From an uncultured Eubacteriales bacterium (lineage in GTDB: Bacteria > Bacillota > Clostridia > Oscillospirales > Oscillospiraceae), in NCBI GenBank assembly GCA_902475855.1, contig CABSBF010000031.1:1-20102 (forward strand): 20,102 bases of DNA, given 5' to 3'. Positions 14,529 to 20,102 of this stretch are shown piece after piece (positions within the stretch are counted from its first letter, which is position 1; each line of letters begins with the position of its first letter). A model generated the notes under the pieces. It was not told the DNA's origin. It made no database searches and saw only the letters and a program-made list of their open reading frames with translations. A program made the translations under genes and the position numbers.

Positions 14529-15692
14529 ATGACGACCCAGCAGCTTGACCGGCAATACCTCGCCCACACCTACAACCGCTTTCCGCTGGAAATCACCGGC
14601 GGCAAGGGCTCGACGGTCTTTGGCGCGGACGGGCGTGAATACATTGATCTCGGCAGCGGCATCGCTGTCAATATTTTCGGACTTGGAGACGTTCAGTGGC
14701 AAAACGCTGTCATGCAGCAGCTTTCCCACGTACAGCACACTTCAAATCTCTACTACTGCGCACCCGTTGCACAGCTTGCACAGTTGCTGTGCCGGCGCAC
14801 CGGCATGGCAAAGGTCTTCTTCTCCAATTCCGGTGCAGAGGCCAATGAATGTGCTGTCAAGGCCGCGCGCAAGTGGGGCTGCACGCACAAGGGACCGGAG
14901 TATTACAATATTATCACCCTGCGTCAAAGCTTCCACGGCCGTACCATCGCCATGCTGGCAGCGACAGGACAGGATCACTACCATGAGCAGTTCCAGCCGC
15001 TGCCCGGCGGATTTCTCTATGCGGAGGTCGGGGATGCAGATGGCCTCGAGCGGCTGATCCGGCAGAATCCCTGCGCCGCAGTGATGATAGAGGTTGTGCA
15101 GGGCGAGGGCGGCGTGCGCCCCATCGGGCAGGACTTTGCCGCACAGGTCGCTGCTCTGACCCAAAAATATGACCTGCTTCTCATTGCGGACGAGGTACAG
15201 ATCGGCAACGGGCGCAGCGGCAGCCTTTACGGCTATATGGAATACGGCCTGCATCCCGATCTTGTGACCACCGCAAAGGGACTTGGCGGCGGCCTGCCCA
15301 TCGGTGCAACACTCTTTTCCGAGCGGGTCGCGGATGTTTTCTCCCCCGGCGATCACGGTTCCACCTTCGGCGGCAACGCAGCCTGCTGCGCGGGCGCAGT
15401 GAGCATTCTCAGCCGCATCGACGCGCCGCTTCTTGCGGGCGTGAAGGAGCGTTCGGACAATATTGTCCGCGAGCTGTCCGGTGCTGAGGGGATTCGGAAT
15501 ATCAGCGGCATGGGGCTGATGCTCGGCTTTGAGCCGACCCTTCCCGCGCGCGAATTTGCGGAAAAGCTGCTTGCAAACGGGGTGCTTGTCACAACGGCAA
15601 AGCAGAAAATCCGCCTGCTTCCCGCGCTGAACATTCCCATGGAACAACTGAAAACCGCCGTGCAGATCATCAAACGATGCGCGGCAGAATAA
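14529..15692 (+). CDS. argD: Acetylornithine aminotransferase
   Basis: PLP-dependent class III aminotransferase converting N-acetylglutamate semialdehyde to N-acetylornithine in arginine synthesis. It has 387 aa, usual length. Seen: ITGGKGSTVFGADGREYIDLGSGIAV, FFSNSGAEANE (phosphate binding, about 97-107) and SFHGRTIAMLAATGQ. D221 in LLIADEVQ binds the PLP ring N, K250 in TTAKGLGGGLPIGA is the Schiff-base lysine, and HGSTFGGNAACCAGA follows. The related ornithine and succinylornithine transaminases share these motifs. The argF gene 10 nt downstream supports the biosynthetic call. The ATG at 14529 follows GGAGG 9 nt upstream. argB, argC and argJ are not in the window, so the pathway is split over the genome. 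Confidence 0.93.
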   Translation: MTTQQLDRQYLAHTYNRFPLEITGGKGSTVFGADGREYIDLGSGIAVNIFGLGDVQWQNAVMQQLSHVQHTSNLYYCAPVAQLAQLLCRRTGMAKVFFSNSGAEANECAVKAARKWGCTHKGPEYYNIITLRQSFHGRTIAMLAATGQDHYHEQFQPLPGGFLYAEVGDADGLERLIRQNPCAAVMIEVVQGEGGVRPIGQDFAAQVAALTQKYDLLLIADEVQIGNGRSGSLYGYMEYGLHPDLVTTAKGLGGGLPIGATLFSERVADVFSPGDHGSTFGGNAACCAGAVSILSRIDAPLLAGVKERSDNIVRELSGAEGIRNISGMGLMLGFEPTLPAREFAEKLLANGVLVTTAKQKIRLLPALNIPMEQLKTAVQIIKRCAAE

Positions 15693-15702
15693 GGAGGACA
15701 CT

Positions 15703-16686
15703 ATGAATCTGAAAGGAAGAAGCTTTCTGACCCTGCTGGACTTCACGCCGGAGGAGATCACCGGTCTGATCGACCTCGCCGCCGAACTGAAGGCTCAGAA
15801 AAAATCCGGCACCCCGCATGATACCCTCCGCGGCAAATCCATCGCACTGATCTTTGAGAAAACCTCTACCCGCACCCGCTGCTCCTTTGAGGTCGCAGCC
15901 TATGACCTCGGCATGCATGTCACCTATCTTGATCCCACCGGCTCGCAGATCGGCAAGAAGGAATCCATTGCAGACACCGCGCGTGTGCTTGGACGGCTCT
16001 ATGACGGCATTGAGTACCGCGGCTTCGGGCAGAGCATTGTCGAGGAGCTGGCAAAGCATACCGGTATTCCCGTCTGGAACGGTCTGACCAATGAATTCCA
16101 TCCGACACAGATCCTTGCCGATATGCTGACTATCCGCGAGCACCTCGGCACACTTAAGGGCAAGAAGTTTGTCTTCATGGGCGACTGCCGCTACAACATG
16201 GCAAATTCCTTGATGGTTGGCTGCGCCAAGCTTGGGCTGCACTTCACGGCCTGCGGTCCGGAGGGCTACTTCCCCGATCCGGCGCTGATTGCACGCTGTG
16301 AAGCCATCGCCGCTGAAACGGGCGCAACACTGCACTTTGAAACTGATCCGATGAAGGCAACCGAGGGCGCTGATGTGATCTACACTGATGTCTGGGTTTC
16401 CATGGGCGAGCCGATGGAGGCATGGAAGGAACGCCTGGAGGTCATGCTTCCCTATCAGGTCAATGCCAGGCTGATGAAGAACGCCGGGCCGCAGGCCGTC
16501 TTTATGCACTGCCTGCCTGCCTTCCATGATCTGAATACCGGCATTGGCCGCCAAATCGGCGAGCAGTTCCATCTTGATGCGCTCGAGGTCACGGATGAGA
16601 TCTTTGAGGGGCCGCAGTCCATCGTCTTTGACGAAGCCGAAAACCGGATGCACACCATCAAGGCTGTCCTTGCCGCAACGCTGTAA
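15703..16686 (+). CDS. argF: Ornithine carbamoyltransferase
   Basis: Joins carbamoyl phosphate and ornithine to make citrulline in the cytoplasm. It has 327 aa. Carbamoyl-phosphate site STRTR at 55-59, FHPTQ at 132-136, ornithine-site DVWVSMGE (from 229) and MHCLP at 268-272 are all intact. GSQIGKKESIADTARVLGRLYDGIEYRGF matches the ArgI/ArcB branch of the family more than the short ArgF branch. Sequence alone therefore leaves anabolic versus catabolic use open. Pairing with argD and the absence of arcA or arcC nearby favour biosynthesis. The ATG follows AAGGAGG, 10 nt after the argD stop. A strong terminator follows. Confidence 0.96.
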   Translation: MNLKGRSFLTLLDFTPEEITGLIDLAAELKAQKKSGTPHDTLRGKSIALIFEKTSTRTRCSFEVAAYDLGMHVTYLDPTGSQIGKKESIADTARVLGRLYDGIEYRGFGQSIVEELAKHTGIPVWNGLTNEFHPTQILADMLTIREHLGTLKGKKFVFMGDCRYNMANSLMVGCAKLGLHFTACGPEGYFPDPALIARCEAIAAETGATLHFETDPMKATEGADVIYTDVWVSMGEPMEAWKERLEVMLPYQVNARLMKNAGPQAVFMHCLPAFHDLNTGIGRQIGEQFHLDALEVTDEIFEGPQSIVFDEAENRMHTIKAVLAATL

Positions 16687-16694
16687 TTTTCCCT

Positions 16695-16724
16695 CCCGCC
16701 CGGGTAAATCCGGGCGGGCTTTTT
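16695..16724 (+). terminator. Terminator of argD-argF
   Basis: CCCGCCCGG (16695-16703) pairs with CCGGGCGGG (16710-16718), 6-nt loop, then CTTTTT. It starts 9 nt after the argF stop. Confidence 0.93.
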
Positions 16725-16758
16725 CGACATGACGGAACACTTTTTCTGTTTCAAAGGG

Positions 16759-16787
16759 TTGTTTTTTGAAAAGAATTACGATATACT
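16759..16787 (+). promoter_or_regulatory. Promoter of the ABC importer operon
   Basis: -35 TTGTTT (16759-16764), 17-nt spacer, -10 TATACT (16782-16787). The start site would be near 16794, leaving a ~187-nt untranslated leader before the permease ATG. Confidence 0.75.
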
Positions 16788-16793
16788 AAAGAA

Positions 16794-16930
16794 AATGTTT
16801 CCGTGCCTGCATCGCTAAAGAGGAATCCATGCGGTGCAGGCCTGCGCCCCGGCGCAAAGGGTTTTGCCGGAAACGGCAGAGCCTTCCGTGTTTGAGAAGG
16901 AAGCAGGAGCCATAGGGGTAGTCTATCCTT
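16794..16930 (+). ncRNA. Structured leader RNA, candidate riboswitch of unresolved class
   Basis: The leader folds into several successive helices. The first is an 11-bp stem, GCCTGCATCGC (16805-16815) with GCGGTGCAGGC (16831-16841), including one T-G pair and a purine-rich loop TAAAGAGGAATCCAT. Next come TGCGC/GCGCA around CCCG (16843-16856), TGCCG/CGGCA closed by a GAAA tetraloop (16866-16878), and CTTCC/GGAAG (~16883-16903) followed by CAGGAGCC. An intrinsic terminator follows directly. GCGCAAAGG (16852-16860) can pair with CCTTGCGC (16927-16934), which includes the start of the terminator's left arm, a plausible antiterminator. AGGAATCC..GGTG and AAGCAGGAGCC faintly recall the cobalamin riboswitch, but its core and B12 box are not convincingly present. 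The molybdenum/tungsten cofactor class is another possibility. The class is therefore left open. Confidence 0.6.
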
Positions 16931-16964
16931 GCGCGCTGCTTGCTTCAGGCAGCGCGCATTTTTT
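16931..16964 (+). terminator. Leader terminator (attenuator) before the importer genes
   Basis: GCGCGCTGC (16931-16939) pairs perfectly with GCAGCGCGC (16949-16957), then ATTTTTT. It lies between the promoter and the first gene, ending 16 nt before the ATG, so it must be overcome for expression. That is the layout of transcription attenuation. Confidence 0.88.
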
Positions 16965-16980
16965 ATCTGGAGGAAAACGG

Positions 16981-18000
16981 ATGATCACGCATGACAATCG
17001 CCGTGCTAACCGCACGCTTCTGCTGCTCGGCGGAATCCTGGCAGCACTTTTTCTTACGTCGTTCTGGTTCGGGCGCTACGGTGTGGATATCCCGACAACG
17101 CTCCGCATCTTCCTTGCGCGCATTTTCCAGATTCAAAAGGACTGGGATCCCAATTTGGAAACTGCCGTTATGAACATTCGTCTGCCGCGCATCGTCATGG
17201 CCTGTCTGGTCGGATGCAGTCTTTCCGCTGCGGGCGCTGCCTATCAGGGCGTGTTTCAGAATCCCATGGCTTCGCCTGACATTCTTGGTGCGTCCTCCGG
17301 CGCAGCCTTCGGTGCAGCGCTTGCCATTCTCCTCGGCTTTGGAAACGCCGGCATTACCGTCAGCGCCTTTCTCTTCTCCCTTTTGACTGTCGCCCTGGTC
17401 TATCTGATCGGGCAGCGCGCGCAGGGCAAACGAATCCTGAACCTCGTTCTTGCAGGCATGGTTGTCAGTTCCCTGTTCACCGCCGGAACCTCCTATATCA
17501 AGCTGGTCGCAGATCCCTCAAATCAGCTTCCTGCCATCACCTACTGGCTCATGGGCAGTCTGAGCGGTGTGCGGATGACAAAAGTGCTCTATATTCTGCC
17601 CGTCATGCTGCTTGGCCTGGTTCCGCTGTTTCTTCTGCGCTGGAAAATCAATCTTCTGACGCTGGGTGACGAGGAGGCGCAGGCCATGGGGATTCACCCT
17701 GTGCGTCTGCGCTTTGTGATCGTACTGTGTGCAACGCTTGTCACCTCGGCTTCCATCTCCGTCGCCGGTACAATCGGTTGGGTTGGTCTTGTCGTCCCGC
17801 ATCTGAGCCGCAAACTGATCGGCAGTAATTTCAAAAAGCTCCTGCCTGCGTCCATGCTCGCAGGCGCAGCTTTCTTGCTTCTGGTAGATGATTTATCCCG
17901 CAATCTGCTTGCAACGGAGATCCCAATCGGTATCCTGACCGCCTTCATCGGTGCTCCCTTCTTCCTCTATATGATGATACGAAAGGAGGGGGTCCACTGA
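16981..18000 (+). CDS. FecCD-family ABC importer permease
   Basis: Membrane subunit of a type II importer (siderophore / B12 / haem / molybdate family), 339 aa, likely ten membrane helices and acting as a homodimer. Family signatures seen: NIRLPRIVMACLVG near residue 62, the block from YQGVFQNPMASPDILG, YWLMGSLSG, and LLTLGDEEAQAMGI (the ATPase-coupling loop). GTIGWVGLVVPHLSR and PIGILTAFIGAPFFLYMM follow. The ATG at 16981 follows GGAGG 7 nt upstream. An in-frame extension to 16834 would translate the terminator hairpin and is rejected. Its TGA shares one base with the ATPase ATG. The substrate cannot be told from the permease. Confidence 0.95.
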   Translation: MITHDNRRANRTLLLLGGILAALFLTSFWFGRYGVDIPTTLRIFLARIFQIQKDWDPNLETAVMNIRLPRIVMACLVGCSLSAAGAAYQGVFQNPMASPDILGASSGAAFGAALAILLGFGNAGITVSAFLFSLLTVALVYLIGQRAQGKRILNLVLAGMVVSSLFTAGTSYIKLVADPSNQLPAITYWLMGSLSGVRMTKVLYILPVMLLGLVPLFLLRWKINLLTLGDEEAQAMGIHPVRLRFVIVLCATLVTSASISVAGTIGWVGLVVPHLSRKLIGSNFKKLLPASMLAGAAFLLLVDDLSRNLLATEIPIGILTAFIGAPFFLYMMIRKEGVH

Positions 18001-18767
18001 TGCTGGAAGTTGAAAACCTGCAATTCTCCTACGGTGCGCGTCAGGTGCTGAAAAATATTTCCTTCCGGGCCGGGCGGGATGAGCTGATCTTCGTTCTCGG
18101 TGCAAACGGTGCAGGAAAGACAACCCTGTTTCGCTGTATGCTCGGCCTGCTGCACGGCTACCGCGGCAAAATTCTCCTTGACGGGCAAAACATCGCGTCA
18201 CTTCCCGCCAAGGAGCTGGCACGGCGGATTGCCTTCATTCCTCAGTTTCACAACCCTGTCTTTTCCTACACTGCACTGGACATGGTTCTCATGGGAACGA
18301 ACCATCGCCTGTCCACCTTCGCCTCTCCCGGCCGCCGCGAACGCGAGATCGCCATGCAGTCAATGGCACAGCTCGGCATTGAAGCCTTTGCGGGGCGGAA
18401 TTTTCAGGAACTTTCCGGTGGTGAACAGCAGCTCGTATTGGTTGCGCGCGCACTGGCGCAGGAGGCGAAAATTCTCCTGATGGACGAGCCGACCTCGGCG
18501 CTGGATTACGGCAATCAGCTCCGCGTTCTTGAAAAAGTTGCCTCGCTCAGCACACAGGGCTACACCGTTCTTCTCTCCTGTCACAACCCGCAGCACGCGC
18601 TTTTATATGCGCGCCGCGTCATCGCACTTGCTGACGGCGCTGTCTGCGCAGACGGCGCACCGGAAAGCGTTCTTGATGCTGCACTCATCCGGAAGCTCTA
18701 TGGCGTGGACGCGCACTTTATCCGCACGCAGGACGGCGTTCTGATCGCCCCTTCACATAATTCGTAG
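18000..18767 (+). CDS. ABC importer ATPase (FecE/BtuD type)
   Basis: Cytoplasmic ATPase driving the FecCD-type permease, 255 aa. Walker A is GANGAGKT (34-41), Q-loop is FIPQ (79-82), signature LSGGEQQ is at 138-144, Walker B is LLMDEPTSALD (159-169), and switch His195 is in LLSCHNPQHA. The ATG overlaps the permease stop by one base (TGATG), with AAGGAGGGGG just upstream inside the permease gene, so the two are translated together. The length and C-terminus (VLDAALIRKLYGVDAHF) are normal for the Fec/Btu subgroup. Confidence 0.95.
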   Translation: MLEVENLQFSYGARQVLKNISFRAGRDELIFVLGANGAGKTTLFRCMLGLLHGYRGKILLDGQNIASLPAKELARRIAFIPQFHNPVFSYTALDMVLMGTNHRLSTFASPGRREREIAMQSMAQLGIEAFAGRNFQELSGGEQQLVLVARALAQEAKILLMDEPTSALDYGNQLRVLEKVASLSTQGYTVLLSCHNPQHALLYARRVIALADGAVCADGAPESVLDAALIRKLYGVDAHFIRTQDGVLIAPSHNS

Positions 18768-18815
18768 TCCGGGCTTTGACCTGACAATATCGATCTTTTA
18801 GAAATGAGGTATCCC

Positions 18816-19940
18816 ATGAAAAAGCTACTTTCCCTGCTGTTGGCGCTCGTTCTGGTACTGTCACTGGCTGCCTGCGCAGCCAACGAACCAGACCCTTCCG
18901 AAGAGCCCAGCACATCCTCCCAGCCCGGCGAATCCATTGAGCCCAGCACCGATACTCCCGAGCCAAAAGTCAAAGTCTTCACCGACTCTCTTGGCCGAGA
19001 GGTCGAAGTACCCTATCACATCACCAAGGTCGCCGTTTCCGGTCCGCTGGCGCAGATCGTGCTGTTCGCGCTCTGCCCGGACAAGCTGGTCGGCATTGCC
19101 AGCCAGTGGGACAGATCCGCAGAGGAGTACCTGTCCAGCGAGTATTACAATCTTCCCGTCCTCGGTCAGCTCTATGGCGGCAAGGGCGAGTTGAATCTGG
19201 AGGCTCTGCTCGCCTCCGGCGCAGAGGTCGTGATTGACGTGGGTGATCCGAAAAAGAATGCGAAGGAAGATCTGGACGCGCTTCAGGAACAGACCGGCAT
19301 TCCCTTCGTACACATCACCGCGCTAACCGAAAACACCGGTGATACCTACCGTAAGCTGGGCGATTTACTGTCCATGAAGGAAGAGGCCGAAACTCTGGCC
19401 ACCTACTGCGACGAGCATTACGCCATGGTCACTGAACTTGCAGGCAAAGTCGAAAAGGTCAGGCTGCTCTATCTGCTGGGCGACGCAGGTCTGAATGTCA
19501 TTGCCAAAGATTCCTATCACGCAGAAGTCATTGACATACTTTCAGACAATCAGGCCGTTGTAGAATCCCCGTCCTCCAAGGGCACCGGAAACGAGGTCGA
19601 TATGGAGCAGCTCCTGGCGTGGAATCCGGACGTCATCCTCTTTGCGCCGGGCAGCATCTACAGCACCGTCGGTGAGGACTCCGCATGGCAACAGATGACC
19701 GCCATTCAGAACGGCCGTTACTACGAAGTTCCCATGGGACCCTACAACTGGATGGGCTTCCCTCCCTCTGTACAGCGCTATCTGGGGATGATGTGGATGG
19801 GCAAACTGCTCTATCCGGAGCAGACCGAGTATGATCTGAAGACGGAAGTGAAGGAATACTTCTCGCTCTTCTATCATACCGAACTGACCGATGCGCAGTA
19901 TGATGCTCTGGTCGCAAATTCCATTGGCAAGGCGGCATAA
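18816..19940 (+). CDS. Substrate-binding lipoprotein of the ABC importer
   Basis: Extracellular lipid-anchored receptor of the FecB/BtuF (TroA-like) fold, 374 aa. The signal peptide has lipobox SLAAC (Cys20). A Pro/Ser/Glu-rich linker (about 22-53) spaces the domain from the membrane. The binding domain begins VFTDSLGREVEVP, a usual opening for this family, and has LCPDKLVGIA, LNLEALLASGAEVVID and WNPDVILF. Ligand is not evident: the family covers Fe-siderophores, haem, corrinoids and molybdate or tungstate. The ATG at 18816 follows GAGG 6 nt upstream. An earlier ATG at 18804 would add four residues and has no Shine-Dalgarno. It lies 48 nt after the ATPase gene and probably shares its transcript. 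Confidence 0.92.
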   Translation: MKKLLSLLLALVLVLSLAACAANEPDPSEEPSTSSQPGESIEPSTDTPEPKVKVFTDSLGREVEVPYHITKVAVSGPLAQIVLFALCPDKLVGIASQWDRSAEEYLSSEYYNLPVLGQLYGGKGELNLEALLASGAEVVIDVGDPKKNAKEDLDALQEQTGIPFVHITALTENTGDTYRKLGDLLSMKEEAETLATYCDEHYAMVTELAGKVEKVRLLYLLGDAGLNVIAKDSYHAEVIDILSDNQAVVESPSSKGTGNEVDMEQLLAWNPDVILFAPGSIYSTVGEDSAWQQMTAIQNGRYYEVPMGPYNWMGFPPSVQRYLGMMWMGKLLYPEQTEYDLKTEVKEYFSLFYHTELTDAQYDALVANSIGKAA

Positions 19941-19950
19941 AAACACAAAA

Positions 19951-19982
19951 AGGCTGAGCGGTTTTGAAAAACCGCTCAGCCT
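19951..19982. terminator. Hairpin after the importer operon
   Basis: 15-bp perfect arms AGGCTGAGCGGTTTT (19951-19965) and AAAACCGCTCAGCCT (19968-19982), starting 11 nt after the last stop. There is no U-tract directly after it on the plus strand. On the minus strand it is followed by TTTTTGTGTTTTTA, so it would also stop leftward transcription. Confidence 0.7.
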
Positions 19983-20024
19983 CAGCTTGTCAAAAAAGTC
20001 CAAAGGGACTTTTTTGACAAGCTG
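19983..20024. repeat. 19-bp-arm palindrome with embedded A/T tracts
   Basis: CAGCTTGTCAAAAAAGTCC (19983-20001) and its exact complement (20006-20024) flank a 4-nt loop. The inner GTCC/GGAC with A6 and T6 makes a two-way terminator, extended by CAGCTTGTC/GACAAGCTG. It directly abuts the preceding hairpin. The design resembles the palindrome at 3871-3926. It may be a genome-wide intergenic repeat (inference). Confidence 0.65.
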
Positions 20025-20047
20025 CCTGCAAAATTGCAAAATCAAAT

Positions 20048-20102
20048 TGAACAGCGCCCCATTTGTTAGACAGTATGATATAATATCTAATGGATGGGGT
20101 GA
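20048..20102 (+). mobile_element. Possible left end of an IS3-family insertion sequence (runs off window)
   Basis: TGAACAGCGCCCC followed by ATTTGTTAGACA (20048-20072) resembles terminal inverted repeats of IS3-family elements, which commonly read TGAACTG-CCCC-TTGTTAGACA in Firmicutes. An extended -10 box TGATATAAT (20076-20084) follows immediately, as expected for a transposase promoter at an IS left end. Then come AT-rich bases and a purine-rich GGATGGGGTGA at the window edge. No transposase codons or second inverted repeat are available, so this is recognition by resemblance only. Confidence 0.45.

Noticed and set aside
14742..15761. 339-codon minus-strand frame opposite argD
   Set aside because: It is antisense to argD and runs into argF; there is no start signal or domain.
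15670..16740. 356-codon minus-strand frame opposite argF
   Set aside because: It is antisense to an intact ornithine carbamoyltransferase and begins within its terminator region.
16834..16980. N-terminal extension of the permease through the leader
   Set aside because: It would translate the leader stems and the intrinsic terminator; the ATG at 16981 has GGAGG and gives the usual family length.
18776..18804. TTGACC-17-TAGAAA as a separate promoter for the substrate-binding protein
   Set aside because: Its start site would fall after the Shine-Dalgarno sequence of the gene, so it could not give a normal message; read-through from the ATPase gene is simpler.
1..20102. CRISPR array, tRNA or rRNA gene
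   Set aside because: No spaced direct repeats and no cloverleaf or conserved rRNA segments were recognised by eye; a tRNAscan-SE run would confirm.

Overview
The window looks like a chromosomal segment of a moderately GC-rich Gram-positive gut-type Firmicute, most likely Clostridia of the Oscillospirales / Ruminococcaceae type. This rests on strong AGGAGG-type ribosome binding sites, sigma-A promoters, lipoprotein signal peptides, a type III glutamine synthetase, a DUF421/DUF4363 pair and many intrinsic terminators. The taxonomic placement is inference; there is no rRNA or other marker here. Nearly all genes are recognisable housekeeping or envelope genes. No tRNA, rRNA, CRISPR array or prophage was seen, and no stretch longer than about 300 bases lacks a gene.

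Layout. 1-1592 (+): glutaminyl-tRNA synthetase, missing its first ~25 codons at the window edge, followed by a shared terminator. 1665-2510 (-): membrane-anchored GH25 lysozyme. 2650-3837 (+): CapA-like lipoprotein. The last two diverge from a 139-bp region in which both sigma-A promoters can be read. 3871-3926: a perfect 56-bp palindrome acting as a two-way terminator. 3937-4218 (-): small double zinc-ribbon protein behind a consensus promoter and a ~120-nt leader. 4446-6798 (-): an operon of a small one-TM protein, ruvC, ruvA and ruvB (Holliday-junction resolvasome). 6909-10891 (-): an operon of a membrane family-2 glycosyltransferase, an OmpR-type response regulator and a polytopic histidine kinase. 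11028-13133 (-): type III glutamine synthetase.

The second half reads forward. 13381-14453: DUF421 (YetF-like) and DUF4363 membrane proteins, overlapping by 4 nt. 14529-16686: argD and argF with their own strong promoter and terminator. 16759-19940: a FecCD-type permease, ATPase and substrate-binding lipoprotein, forming a metal-chelate, corrinoid or oxyanion ABC importer. The importer is preceded by a ~190-nt structured leader ending in a strong terminator, which is the best candidate here for a riboswitch or attenuator. The right edge holds two nested hairpins and then what looks like the left end of an IS3-family insertion sequence.

How the genes relate. argD-argF and glnA concern nitrogen and arginine metabolism. 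The lysozyme, CapA-like protein, glycosyltransferase and two-component system point to envelope building and sensing. ruvCAB is DNA repair. The importer looks controlled by premature termination in its leader. The least explained items are that leader RNA, the small TM protein heading ruvCAB, and the glycosyltransferase/two-component operon with spaced TTAA repeats at its promoter.
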